DNA of 64,000 bases, from positions 1 through 64,000 of the forward strand of contig NZ_AMSI01000016.1 of the NCBI RefSeq assembly GCF_000300515.1. The letters run 5' to 3'. The translations under genes and the position numbers were made by a program. The stretch comes from Nitratireductor indicus C115 (GTDB taxonomy: Bacteria; Pseudomonadota; Alphaproteobacteria; Rhizobiales; Rhizobiaceae). The notes under the pieces were generated by a model. The model saw only the letters and a program-made list of their open reading frames with translations. It was not told the origin of the DNA and did not search any database. This document shows positions 28,517 to 37,346 of this stretch, piece by piece. Position 1 is the stretch's first letter, and each line of letters starts with the position of its first letter.

Positions 28517-30079
28517 ATGGCCGCAGAAACCGTAGACCTCTCTCATGCCATGGTGACGGCGCCCGTTCCGGCGGGCGACTGGCTCGTCATCGCGCCGGTG
28601 GCAATTCCCATCGTGGTTGGCGCCATCCTGCTGATGGTGCGCCATGAAACGCGTCTTCATGCGAGCCTCGCCATCGGTGGGCTTCTGGTGACGCTCGCAA
28701 CCAATGTGGGCCTGCTCTCGCGCGTGCTCGCCGACGGCCCGCAGGTCATGACGATGGGGCGCTGGCTGCCGCCTTTCGGCATAACTTTTGCCGCAGATGC
28801 CCTGGGTGCTTCGCTGGCTCTCGTTGCGACGTTGGTGGCGACGGTCTGCGCGATCTACGCTCAGAAGGACATCGAGGCGACCGGACGACGCTACGGCTTC
28901 TATCCTTTCATGTTCCTCATGATGGCGGGCGTTGGCGGTTCGTTCCTGACGGGCGACATCTTCAACCTCTATGTCTGGTTCGAGGTTTTCGTCATCTCGT
29001 CCTTCGGCCTGCTTATCCTGGGATCGACCCACCGCCAGCTGGATGGCGCGACGAAATATGCAATCTTGAATCTTGTCGGCACGACGCTTTTCCTGATCGC
29101 GACGGCCTATCTTTACGGAATTTTTGGCACGCTCAACATGGCGGATATCGCTCGCAAGGCCGATGCGATGCGCGATACCGGGCCGATGATGACCCTTGCG
29201 GTGCTTTATCTTCTGGCTTTCGGCATGAAGGCGGCCGCATTCCCGGTGAATTTCTGGCTTCCGGCATCCTACCATACGCCGCGCATCGTTACCGCCGCCC
29301 TCTTCGGCGGCATCCTCACCAAGGTTGGCGTCTATTCGCTGTTGCGCGTTCTCGTGATGCTCTTTCCGGTCGAGCGCGCGGAACTTTCCGGCGTCATTGC
29401 CTGGGTGGCGGCTGCGACCATGGTTCTGGGGATTGTCGGCGCACTGGCCCAGTCCGACTTGAGGCGTGTTCTGGGCTTTGTGGTCATTTCCGGTGTGGGC
29501 GTGATGCTGGCGGGGCTGGCGCTCGGCACACAGGAGGGACTGACAGGGACGATCCTTTATGCCTTCCATTCGGTTCTTGCCATGACCGCGCTCTACCTTC
29601 TGGCGGGCGTGATGAACGAACTGGGCGGAACATACTCGCTGCACGACCTGTCCGGTCTCTACCGCAAGTCTCCGCTGATTGCCGCTTTGGCGCTGTTGAT
29701 CGTTCTGGCGGTCGCCGGCCTGCCGCCCGCATCCGGGTTGTGGCCGAAAGTGCTTCTGGTCCGCGCCTCGATTGATGCCGGGCTGCCCTGGCTTTCCTTC
29801 GCGATCCTGTTGACGGGGCTGCTCACCACGATAGCGCTCGGCAAGGTCTATATCCTCACCATCTGGCGTCAGAAAGAGCCGGCAGAGGAGGGCGCTGCAG
29901 CCGCTTCTGTTCCCATGCCCGGTGTTGGCTACGCTTCGCTGATCATGCTAGCCGTGCCGGTGCTTCTTTTGGGGCTCTATCCTGAGCCCTTTATCCGGAT
30001 CGCCGAAACGGCAGCCGACGGCCTGATCAATTCTTCCGCCTATATTGGCGCAGTCTTTCCTGCCGGAGGGCAGCCATGA
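28517..30079 (+). CDS. mrpD: Mrp antiporter subunit D
   Basis: A 520-residue NuoN/NuoM-type membrane subunit of normal length. It has the ion-channel core motifs FEVFVISSFGLL and the Lys-containing KAAAFPVNFWLPASYHTPR segment. It starts 7 bp after mrpC and overlaps mrpE by 4 bp (ATGA). ATG 28517 was chosen because the conserved N-terminus begins there; the frame is open upstream over mrpC. Confidence 0.93.
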   Translation: MAAETVDLSHAMVTAPVPAGDWLVIAPVAIPIVVGAILLMVRHETRLHASLAIGGLLVTLATNVGLLSRVLADGPQVMTMGRWLPPFGITFAADALGASLALVATLVATVCAIYAQKDIEATGRRYGFYPFMFLMMAGVGGSFLTGDIFNLYVWFEVFVISSFGLLILGSTHRQLDGATKYAILNLVGTTLFLIATAYLYGIFGTLNMADIARKADAMRDTGPMMTLAVLYLLAFGMKAAAFPVNFWLPASYHTPRIVTAALFGGILTKVGVYSLLRVLVMLFPVERAELSGVIAWVAAATMVLGIVGALAQSDLRRVLGFVVISGVGVMLAGLALGTQEGLTGTILYAFHSVLAMTALYLLAGVMNELGGTYSLHDLSGLYRKSPLIAALALLIVLAVAGLPPASGLWPKVLLVRASIDAGLPWLSFAILLTGLLTTIALGKVYILTIWRQKEPAEEGAAAASVPMPGVGYASLIMLAVPVLLLGLYPEPFIRIAETAADGLINSSAYIGAVFPAGGQP

Positions 30080-30549
30080 AGCTACCGCTGATCAATATTC
30101 TCCTGGCGCTCACTTGGACCGCCGTGAGCGGATCCTTTTCGCTTGCCAATTTCGTGTTCGGTTTCATTCTTGGTGCGGGGACCCTGTATCTTATCCGCGA
30201 ACAGGTGGGCTCGCTCGGCTATTTCGTCCGCAGCGCCAAGGTCATCTCGCTGATGTTGCTGTTTCTCTATGAGCTGGTGATGTCGGCATGGCGGGTGATG
30301 GTGTTGGTGTTGTCTCCCAGGATGGACCTGAAGCCCGGCATTTTTGCCTATCCGCTTAAGGTGGATCGCGACTTCGAGATCACGCTTCTGGCCAATCTCA
30401 TAACGCTGACCCCGGGCACCCTGTCCGTCGACGTTTCGGAAGATCGCCGTTTCCTCTATGTCCATGCGCTCGATTGCTCTTCGCCTGACGATTTGCGCCG
30501 CGACATAGCCGAAGGGTTCGAACGCAAGATCATGGAGGCATTCCGATGA
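30076..30549 (+). CDS. mrpE: Mrp antiporter subunit E
   Basis: A 157-residue MnhE-family subunit with two N-terminal membrane segments and a cytoplasmic C-terminal domain containing [20 protein letters not shown], the family signature. It overlaps mrpD and mrpF by 4 bp each. Confidence 0.93.
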   Translation: MKLPLINILLALTWTAVSGSFSLANFVFGFILGAGTLYLIREQVGSLGYFVRSAKVISLMLLFLYELVMSAWRVMVLVLSPRMDLKPGIFAYPLKVDRDFEITLLANLITLTPGTLSVDVSEDRRFLYVHALDCSSPDDLRRDIAEGFERKIMEAFR

Positions 30550-30881
30550 GTGGCAGTGAGGAATTCCTGGTCTTCGCCGAGTTCATAGCGCTCGCGCTTT
30601 TGAGCCTGTCATTCCTTCTGACGGTGTTGCGCGTTCTCATCGGGCCGAGCCTTCCGGATCGCGTTCTTGCGCTGGACATGCTCGTCGCGACGGCCATCGG
30701 CTTCATAGCGGTGATCGGCATTCGAACGGGGTTCACGCTTTATCTCGACATTGCCATCGCGCTTGGTCTTGTCGGCTTCCTTGCGACCGTCGCCTTTGCT
30801 CGTTTTGTGTTGAGCCGGCGCTATGAGCAGGAGTTCGTGCAGCGCGATACGCGCGGCATATACGGGAAGAAGGAACAATGA
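30546..30881 (+). CDS. mrpF: Mrp antiporter subunit F
   Basis: A 111-residue MnhF-family protein with three membrane segments. The signature [17 protein letters not shown] is present. It overlaps mrpE and mrpG by 4 bp. Confidence 0.93.
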   Translation: MSGSEEFLVFAEFIALALLSLSFLLTVLRVLIGPSLPDRVLALDMLVATAIGFIAVIGIRTGFTLYLDIAIALGLVGFLATVAFARFVLSRRYEQEFVQRDTRGIYGKKEQ

Positions 30882-31255
30882 TGGAGACCGCCCAGAACCT
30901 CATCACCGGGGGGCTGATGATCATCGGTGCGAGCTTCACGCTTGCGGCCGCAATCGGACTGCTGCGTCTGCCCGATCTCTATACGCGCATGCACGCCGCT
31001 TCCAAGGCCGGCACACTTGGATCGGGGGTGATGCTGATCGCGCTGGCAGTCTTCGCGAACGACCAGGCTATCGTCACCCGTGCAATCGCAGCCGTCGTGT
31101 TCTTCCTTCTGACGGCGCCGATTTCCGCTCATCTTCTGGCGAAGGCTGCTTATGCGGCTGGATATCGTCTTTGGGACAACTCGCTTCATGACGAAATGGC
31201 GGGCGTGGTGCACAAACCGGCGCCGGCTGATCCTGAAAAGGATGAAGAGCTCTAG
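30878..31255 (+). CDS. mrpG: Mrp antiporter subunit G
   Basis: A 125-residue MnhG-family subunit with three membrane segments and the motif [21 protein letters not shown]. It is the last gene of the operon; the start may be ATG 30878 or the adjacent ATG 30881. No strong terminator hairpin was found directly downstream. Confidence 0.93.
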   Translation: MMETAQNLITGGLMIIGASFTLAAAIGLLRLPDLYTRMHAASKAGTLGSGVMLIALAVFANDQAIVTRAIAAVVFFLLTAPISAHLLAKAAYAAGYRLWDNSLHDEMAGVVHKPAPADPEKDEEL

Positions 31256-31879
31256 AATTGGATATTGGGAGCGCGGCAGTTCTTCGCGTTTGGTGTCTAT
31301 CCGTATTTGAAACTGCGTCGGATGTTTTCGTCTGATGGTGCGCTGCCTTGGGGGCTCAAATGCAGCGCGCATTTTCTCTCCTTTTCCGGATGCAGAGCTA
31401 CAAAAGTGCGCGGTGCAAGTGCCTTCAGTCGCAAATTTTGATGAATATTGCGATTTTTCATTTTATTTCAGATGGTTGGAACAGCTGTTCCGCTCTTTTT
31501 TTGCAAAATCAGACGCGCGATGTTTGTTTCTTTTGCGCTCATAGGTGGCGGTGAAAACTCAACAACTCATACAAATTGCTTTGGTGATTCTAGGAGTCTA
31601 GAAAAGGGAAAGTCATTTCAGAGCAGAAATATGTTTGCGGTTTCAATTTTTGGAATGAATCATCAATTTCTGATTTCAAATGAACTTAACAGACTGCAAT
31701 TCACTTTGTTTTTAACACGATGAAAGTGTGTTGACCCGGATGCGGAAAAATCCGATATGATGCTTCCTCTTCAGGAATCGATATCCACAACAGTAATAAG
31801 CAATGGTTCCTGAGTGGCAGCCGTCGCAATGATGGTTCGATCACGAGAAATTGATTTATATTGGGGCAAGGTAGCAGAA
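31256..31879 (+). promoter_or_regulatory. AT-rich leader/promoter region of mucR
   Basis: About 620 bp without a credible gene and clearly richer in A and T than the surroundings, with many T-tracts. A possible promoter is TTGACC (31731-31736) and TATGAT (31756-31761), though the 19-nt spacer is long. MucR proteins are known to repress their own genes by binding AT-rich DNA with T-A steps, so this stretch is a natural autoregulatory target. Confidence 0.5.
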
Positions 31880-32299
31880 ATGAATGAAGAGCCGACACAG
31901 AACGACAACATGCTTATTGAGCTGACGGCTGAGGTTGTCGCAGCTTATGTGAGCAACAACCCGGTTCCCGCGGCGGAACTCTCCAATCTGATTGCAGATG
32001 TTCACGCAGCATTGGGGCGCGTGAACGGTGCGCCGGAACCGGAGCCGGTTGAAAAGCAGAAGCCTGCCGTGAATCCGAAGCGGTCAGTGCACGATGACTA
32101 CCTCATCTGCTTGGAAGACGGAAAGAAGTTCAAGTCGCTCAAGCGTCATCTGATGACGCATTATGGAATGACGCCGGATCAGTACCGCGAGAAGTGGGGT
32201 CTTGATCCAAGCTATCCGATGGTTGCGCCGAGCTATGCCGTTGCACGTTCGCAGCTGGCGAAGAAGATGGGCCTCGGCCGCAAGCGCAAGGCAAAGTAA
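31880..32299 (+). CDS. mucR: MucR/Ros-family zinc-finger transcriptional regulator
   Basis: A 139-residue protein with an N-terminal helical oligomerisation region and a C-terminal Ros/MucR zinc finger. The finger ligands are probably Cys77, Asp80, His90 and His94 (in [20 protein letters not shown]), the variant in which the second Cys is replaced by Asp, as in Brucella-type MucR. The conserved [12 protein letters not shown] tail follows. These proteins act as H-NS-like global repressors of envelope, exopolysaccharide, motility and virulence genes in Rhizobiales. ATG 31880 was chosen because the conserved N-terminus starts there. Confidence 0.93.
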   Translation: MNEEPTQNDNMLIELTAEVVAAYVSNNPVPAAELSNLIADVHAALGRVNGAPEPEPVEKQKPAVNPKRSVHDDYLICLEDGKKFKSLKRHLMTHYGMTPDQYREKWGLDPSYPMVAPSYAVARSQLAKKMGLGRKRKAK

Positions 32300-32339
32300 G
32301 CTTCTCCCAAGTGTGTATTGCGTAAGCTTTGGCAAGATT

Positions 32340-32367
32340 GGCGACGCTTCAGGGCGTCGCCTTTTTT
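32340..32367 (+). terminator. Rho-independent terminator of mucR
   Basis: GGCGACGC and GCGTCGCC form a perfect 8-bp stem with loop TTCAGG, followed by six T. Confidence 0.95.
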
Positions 32368-32383
32368 GTTTCAGGCTGCAGGA

Positions 32384-32692
32384 TTATGCAGTCCGCGTGT
32401 TTGGCTGTGACATGCCCGGTGATCCTGGCGACAGCCGTGCAAGCGCTTGGCTGAGAGCGATGTGCCTGTTGAGGTCATAGCTCCAGTGCCCACGTGAACC
32501 TTTGAGGCGTTCGCGCTCCACCAGCCGGCGGAGACGGCGTTGAATTCTGGCACGTTCCTCTCCCCGCGTTAGCAGGGCTTTGGGCAGATCGATCCCGCTG
32601 ATAAGAAATAAAGCGGCCTGCTGGCGCGCATTGGATTGCCGCTCCTCGCATGCCTTGCGAAAAGCCTCGATCTCGCTGAGTGCTTGTATCAT
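32384..32692 (-). CDS. Small basic helical protein of unknown function
   Basis: A 102-residue protein from ATG 32692, chosen because GGAGG lies 5 nt upstream. It is mainly helical, rich in Arg and Glu (RGEERARIQRRLRRLVERERLKG), with no membrane segment or known motif. The ARIQRRLRRLVERERLKG and HWSYDLNRHIALSQAL segments look like a small DNA- or RNA-binding or adaptor protein, but I do not recognise the family. It is divergent from the DnaA-like gene at 32897 and shares about 200 bp of upstream DNA with it. Confidence 0.6.
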   Translation of the reverse strand: MIQALSEIEAFRKACEERQSNARQQAALFLISGIDLPKALLTRGEERARIQRRLRRLVERERLKGSRGHWSYDLNRHIALSQALARLSPGSPGMSQPNTRTA

Positions 32693-32896
32693 GCCATCCT
32701 CCATGTGAGTGGGCACGACTATGAAGGCGCGGGGGCAGGCGGGGATAAACGCCGTGGCAAAGCATTTAAAGCGCTGCTTTTTCTCCTTTCGAAACAAGCC
32801 TGTAACGGTTTTTCCGGGAAAGATTTGTTCTTAATTTGTTCACATGAAGCTGTTGCGATATAAGAATATATTCCTCTTTCAAGGAGGAGCAAATCC

Positions 32897-33322
32897 GTGC
32901 CACCAACAGCGACGAATGAGATGCAGGACATGTCGAGCGAGGGGGATGGGCTGGCTGGCGGAGCCGCTGCGAATGCCAGTCGCCGCCTGAGCCCATTGGC
33001 CGACGAACGATCCGCGGAACTTTGCGAATGCGTGCTCGATATCGTTGCGGCTCTTTTCAATGTCAGCGGGCGCGAACTGCGAGAGGCCGGGCGTTCGTCG
33101 ATGGGCGTCGCCCGTGTCCGTCAGATCGGAATGTACGTCGCGCATGTGATACTGGGTCTCAACATGACGGAGGTTGGGCGTGGCTTCGGGCGTGACCGAA
33201 CCACGGTTCAGCATGCCTGTCACCTGGTGGAAGACATGCGTGACGACGACGACTTCGACCGTATCGTCAACATGGTGGAACGGGTCACGGCGGCGGCGCT
33301 CCGGCAGTCGGAGGCGCGCTGA
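32897..33322 (+). CDS. Stand-alone DnaA domain IV (DNA-binding) protein
   Basis: A 141-residue protein. Residues about 75-112 match the C-terminal DnaA-box-binding domain: RVRQIGMYVAHVILGLNMTEVG is the HTH region, and GRDRTTVQHA (98-107) corresponds to the DnaA signature normally read GRDHTTV. The AAA+ ATPase domain is absent and the N-terminal 35 residues look unstructured. The GTG start at 32897 has an AGGAGG site at good spacing. It is followed 1 bp later by a DUF6456 gene, so they are likely co-transcribed. A role in binding DnaA boxes or regulating the cell cycle is inference. Confidence 0.82.
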   Translation: MPPTATNEMQDMSSEGDGLAGGAAANASRRLSPLADERSAELCECVLDIVAALFNVSGRELREAGRSSMGVARVRQIGMYVAHVILGLNMTEVGRGFGRDRTTVQHACHLVEDMRDDDDFDRIVNMVERVTAAALRQSEAR

Positions 33323-33323
33323 G

Positions 33324-34157
33324 ATGGCAGATGGCGGAAAACAGGAGCGCGAACGCGTCGATCGCGAGCGCTTGCGCGCAATCCGCTTCTTGCGGGGCGG
33401 CCCCGTCCGTCTACGCGACAGCACGCAGAGCGGCAGGGTTCTGCTTGAGAGCGATGAACGCGGTACGGTTTCGCTCTCGGTCTCGGTTCTGGAGGGATTG
33501 AAAAAGGAGGGATTGGTGCCCCCCGGACAGGGCGATTGCGTCGAGGTGACAGCTGCGGGGTTGGCGTTTGGGCGGCGTGCGGCGGCGCCGTCGGATCCGT
33601 TTCGCGCGCAACATTGGGACCTTGAGCGTCAGGTGGTGGCGCAAGGCGACGAAGCGCAGAAGATTACGGTCAATCTGGCTGAATCTCCCTTGGCGGGTCT
33701 TGCCCGCCACCGCACGCGCAAGGGCGAGATGTTTTTAGGTCCGGCCGAAGTCGGGGCCGGGGAGCGCCTGCGCTCGGACTACACGCGAGGGCAGATCATG
33801 CCACGGCTCGGTGCGAACTGGATCACGAGCGTGACCGCGGGCAAGAGAAGTGCGGGGAAGGGTGGCGCTGTGGAGTTGACGGAAGCAGCACTTGCAGCGC
33901 GCCAGCGTGTCGACCGTGCTCTGGATGCCGTAGGGCCGGAACTCGCCGGGATTCTGGTCGATATCTGTTGCTTCTTGAAGGGTATGGAGCAGGTGGAGCG
34001 AGAACGCGGCTGGCCCGCGCGTTCGGCAAAGATCGTCCTGAAAACGGCGTTGGGCGTCTTGGCGCGCCACTATAATCCGCCTGGGGAGCGGCCAGCTGGC
34101 CGGCCTGCCGCAATCCTGCATTGGGGCGATGAAGGTTATCGCCCGCGCATGCCGTGA
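33324..34157 (+). CDS. DUF6456 domain protein
   Basis: A 277-residue cytoplasmic protein. The N-terminal 80 residues look like a winged-helix-type module (LRAIRFLRGGPVRLRD... LLESDERGTVSLSVSVLEGLKKEGLV). The C-terminal domain contains NLAESPLAGLARHRTRKGEMFLGPAEVGAGERLRSDYTRGQ, followed by helical segments around GPELAGILVDICCFLKGMEQVERERGWP. This matches the alphaproteobacterial DUF6456 family, whose function is unknown. Its tight linkage to the DnaA domain IV protein suggests a shared DNA-binding process. Confidence 0.75.
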   Translation: MADGGKQERERVDRERLRAIRFLRGGPVRLRDSTQSGRVLLESDERGTVSLSVSVLEGLKKEGLVPPGQGDCVEVTAAGLAFGRRAAAPSDPFRAQHWDLERQVVAQGDEAQKITVNLAESPLAGLARHRTRKGEMFLGPAEVGAGERLRSDYTRGQIMPRLGANWITSVTAGKRSAGKGGAVELTEAALAARQRVDRALDAVGPELAGILVDICCFLKGMEQVERERGWPARSAKIVLKTALGVLARHYNPPGERPAGRPAAILHWGDEGYRPRMP

Positions 34158-34184
34158 ACTCCGTCCATCGATGCAAGAGAAGGA

Positions 34185-34607
34185 TCAGGCGGCGGTGACC
34201 GCCTTTGCCTCTTCGCGGATGCGCTGCACCATGGAACGCAGACCGTTGGCGCGTTGCGGGGTCAGGTGCTCATCGAGGCCAAGACGGCGCAGAACGGCTT
34301 CGGCATCGATGTTCAGAATCTCGCTGGCGCGCTTGCCTGAATAAAGCAGGAGCATGATGGCGACGAGCCCGCGCACGATATGTGCGTCCGAATCGCCCTT
34401 GAAGGTGAGGACAGGGTCTTCGCCTTCCTCGCGTTTGGTCGAAAGCCAGACCTGACTGACACAGCCGCGAACCCGGTGCGCCTCGTCCCGCTTGTCCTCG
34501 GGGTAGCCGGAAAGACCATTGCCCAGGTCGATGATGTAGCGATAGCGCTCTTCCCAGTCGTCGAGAAAAGCGAAGTCGTCGAAGATCGTGTCGAGTGTGG
34601 TGCTCAT
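34185..34607 (-). CDS. sufE: SufE-family cysteine desulfurase activator
   Basis: A 140-residue SufE protein. The sulfur-accepting Cys49 lies in RVRGCVSQVWL, the family signature. It takes sulfur from SufS and passes it to the SufBCD scaffold for Fe-S cluster assembly. ATG 34607 is preferred (MSTTLDTIF); an in-frame ATG at 34625 would add six residues, and neither has a clear ribosome-binding site. Confidence 0.93.
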   Translation of the reverse strand: MSTTLDTIFDDFAFLDDWEERYRYIIDLGNGLSGYPEDKRDEAHRVRGCVSQVWLSTKREEGEDPVLTFKGDSDAHIVRGLVAIMLLLYSGKRASEILNIDAEAVLRRLGLDEHLTPQRANGLRSMVQRIREEAKAVTAA

Positions 34608-34779
34608 GGGGAGGATATAATGCATTTAGCGGCCGGGCAAAATCGCTCGAAGCATCATATGCGCATTTCAAAGGTTCGTTCCGGTTTTTGCGCCGACATC
34701 CCGCCTCCACATACCTGGCCGGCTGCACAGTTTCAGAGATGAGCAGGGACCGACCGGGACGGATGCAAAACCTTGAAGC

Positions 34780-35121
34780 TTATTGATCGGTTCGGAGTTT
34801 CGGGTTTTCAGCGGGGAGGGGGATGCTGCCCGTGACGATAGGGGCATCCTGGGATTCCGGCTTTTCATCCTCGATCATTTCATAGGCGATGCGGGCGCTT
34901 TCGCGGGCCCGGGCGCTTATCGTCTGAAGGGCGGCCTTGCCGGTCGCGCAGACGTCCGGCTTGCGCTCGCAGATACCGGCGACGTCGCTGACAGCTTCCC
35001 GCGCGGCGAAGAATGCCTGGACGGGGCTTACCTGGGTTTCCTGGTCGCCGTTCCCCCCGCCGATAGGCACGATCAGCAGAACCAGTGAAAGCCAGAAAAT
35101 GCAGCGAATGAGAAAACCCAT
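34780..35121 (-). CDS. DUF5330 membrane-anchored protein
   Basis: A 113-residue protein with one N-terminal membrane segment (GFLIRCIFWLSLVLLIVPIG) and a short extracytoplasmic domain. That domain carries two Cys in AGICERKPDVCATGKAAL, which probably form a disulfide. The pattern matches the Hyphomicrobiales DUF5330 family of unknown function. Confidence 0.78.
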   Translation of the reverse strand: MGFLIRCIFWLSLVLLIVPIGGGNGDQETQVSPVQAFFAAREAVSDVAGICERKPDVCATGKAALQTISARARESARIAYEMIEDEKPESQDAPIVTGSIPLPAENPKLRTDQ

Positions 35122-35567
35122 TTGAGTCCCGTCCCGAAATGCATGCCCTTTGCGGGCGTCCCTGAAGACACAATGACATCAAGGCTGCAAAAAGCTGTTG
35201 CGCTTTTTGTTCAAATTCGAAGCGATTTTAGCAAGAATTCGGAAAGGATTGCCTTTGCGGCAAAGTGAAATCGATATGCGGATTTCATGTTCACAATCAG
35301 CTAACCAAGCATTCTCCTGATTTGGCTGGCTTTTTTTAAAGGCCCCTTGTTTGGGGTTGGTTTTTTGGAACTCGCAGGGCAGCCCTTTTCAGGGTGAGAC
35401 ACTGTTAACCATGACCGCATTCTAAGGGTTGGCATCAGCCTTTTGGGGGCTTTTTCACCGCTCTTTCGGCGTTCTGAATGATCGCGTTTATCCTTTCCTT
35501 AAACGCTGGGTGCGAGTGTCGGCTTAGAACAAGAAGCGTCGATTGAACCAACCGAGAGCGCGTCAAG
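35122..35567. promoter_or_regulatory. 446-bp upstream region of the DivJ-like kinase gene with a CtrA-like half-site
   Basis: No gene seen. TTAACCAT at 35405-35412 equals the CtrA half-site known in alphaproteobacteria. It lies about 155 bp before the kinase start. The rest is AT-richer, with T-tracts near 35330 and 35365. Confidence 0.45.
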
Positions 35568-37346
35568 TTGAGCGTACGAGCATCTCTAGATCTGGAATGG
35601 ACTTCCGCCGCCGTTGCGGCCTGCGAACGTCTGATGCATCCCTCTGTGACGGGAGCACAGGAACGTGCGCGCCAGATTCGTCTGGTTGGGGTCCTGTCGG
35701 CGGCACCCTTTCTGATTGCCGCCACCGGTTCGATGCTGCTTTTCCCGGTGTTTGGCGTGGCCTGGACGCTGGCCGCAGCAAGTGCTGCCTTCGGCTTCTT
35801 CTGGATGCTTGCGGCAATCGTTCTTGGAACCGGCAAGCGCAAGCTGGTCGAAATCGCAGGTCTGACCGCTGGCGGTGCGGCGATTGCATCGCTGATTGCT
35901 GTTGCCGGTGGGCCTTCCTCTCCATTGACTGTTCTGTCGGCGGCATTGGTTCTCGAAGCCTTTTTCGTTGCGCGCACCCGGACAGCTGTGATGAGCGGCA
36001 TTGCTTTTGCCGCTTGCACGGTTGCGATTGGTGCAGCTCTGGCAATGCCAGGCACGGGATCATTGCCTGTGGCCGTTCACTGGATCGCTCCGCTTCTTTA
36101 TGCCGCGACACTGGCTGCACGCCTGCCATTTGCGAGCCGGGCTGTTGCGGATGAGGCTGTTGAGCCGGGCGAGGGCTTTCTGGAAGAGCGCATGGATGCG
36201 CTGGTTCTGCACCTTATGAAGTCCGGCGATGTCACGCAGGCTTCGCATCAGGCAAGCGAGCTCTTGAAAGTGCGGCCGGATATCCTCCTGGGGACGGGCT
36301 TCTTTGATCGCATCCATGTGGGAGACCGTGTCGCTTATCTGTGTGCCTTGTCCGACATGGGCAAAGGCGCGGGACTGCGCAAGGTGAGCCTGAGGCTGCG
36401 CATGCCGGTCGAGGACGGGGCGACGGGCCTTGCCGGTTATCGCCAGTTCGGTGTCGAGCTCGTTTCGGGCGCCGATACTGGAACTGTCATTGCGATCATA
36501 CGCGACGAGCGGGAAAAAGCCGAACTCGAGGAACGTATTGCGAATACCCGCCAGACGATGCGGGAAGCCGAAGTTGAGAGCAAGCGTGTAATGGCCGCCG
36601 TGAGCCACGAACTGCGCACGCCGCTGAACGCCATCCTCGGGTTTTCAGACACGCTGCTTACGGAGATTTTCGGAACGTTCAACGACGAACGCCAGCGCGA
36701 ATATGTCAAGCTGATCCATGAGGCGGGCGGACACCTTCTGTCCGTGGTCAACGCCATGCTGGACGTTTCCAAGGTGGAGTCAGGAACATATGTCCTTTAT
36801 CCGGAGGCCTTCCGTTTCGCCGAAGCCGTCGAGGCGAGCCTTGCCCTGACTGCTCAGCAGGCACGTGAACGCTTCATCTCGGTCAAGGTCGATATTGCCG
36901 ACGATGTCGGTGTGGTCTTCTGCGACAAGCGGGCCGTCCAGCAGGTGCTGATCAACCTCGTCTCCAACGCGGTCAAGTTCACCCCGGATCAAGGCGAGGT
37001 GACGATCCATGCAAAGCGCGTGGACGACCGGATCGACTTCAGCGTGTCGGATACGGGTATTGGCATGTGCGAGCAGGACCTTGAGCGTGTCGGTGAGCCG
37101 TTCGTGCAGGTCCGCTCCGAAGCCAACCGGCATCTGGAAGGAACTGGCCTCGGCCTTGCTCTCGTCAAGGGGCTGGTTGCTCTGCAGGGCGGTGGCCTGA
37201 CCATTGACAGCGCGCCGGGCGAGGGCACGCGCGTGAGTGTTTCGTTGCCGGTGACAGGCAGCGGCAAGAAGGACGAAACGAACCGGACGGATGGTCCGGA
37301 GGGCGAAAATGAGTGGCGCAATGAGAACTTCCGCAAGACAGCCTGA
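35568..37346 (+). CDS. divJ: Membrane sensor histidine kinase, DivJ-like
   Basis: A 592-residue kinase starting with TTG at 35568. Residues about 40-200 form several membrane segments, and a PAS-like linker occupies about 205-320. The HisKA domain has AVSHELRTPLNAILGFS with phospho-acceptor His347. The HATPase domain has the N box NLVSNAVKFTP, G1 DTGIGM and G2 GTGLGLALVKGL. In Hyphomicrobiales DivJ phosphorylates DivK and so controls CtrA and the cell cycle. I assign DivJ from the architecture and from the neighbours (peptidoglycan-binding protein, DUF1491), not from an alignment. It overlaps the next gene by 38 bp. Confidence 0.7.
   Translation: MSVRASLDLEWTSAAVAACERLMHPSVTGAQERARQIRLVGVLSAAPFLIAATGSMLLFPVFGVAWTLAAASAAFGFFWMLAAIVLGTGKRKLVEIAGLTAGGAAIASLIAVAGGPSSPLTVLSAALVLEAFFVARTRTAVMSGIAFAACTVAIGAALAMPGTGSLPVAVHWIAPLLYAATLAARLPFASRAVADEAVEPGEGFLEERMDALVLHLMKSGDVTQASHQASELLKVRPDILLGTGFFDRIHVGDRVAYLCALSDMGKGAGLRKVSLRLRMPVEDGATGLAGYRQFGVELVSGADTGTVIAIIRDEREKAELEERIANTRQTMREAEVESKRVMAAVSHELRTPLNAILGFSDTLLTEIFGTFNDERQREYVKLIHEAGGHLLSVVNAMLDVSKVESGTYVLYPEAFRFAEAVEASLALTAQQARERFISVKVDIADDVGVVFCDKRAVQQVLINLVSNAVKFTPDQGEVTIHAKRVDDRIDFSVSDTGIGMCEQDLERVGEPFVQVRSEANRHLEGTGLGLALVKGLVALQGGGLTIDSAPGEGTRVSVSLPVTGSGKKDETNRTDGPEGENEWRNENFRKTA

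Noticed and set aside
31448-31723. 91-codon frame in the AT-rich region before mucR
   Set aside because: No ribosome-binding site, irregular codon use and no recognisable pattern; the region is better explained as regulatory DNA.
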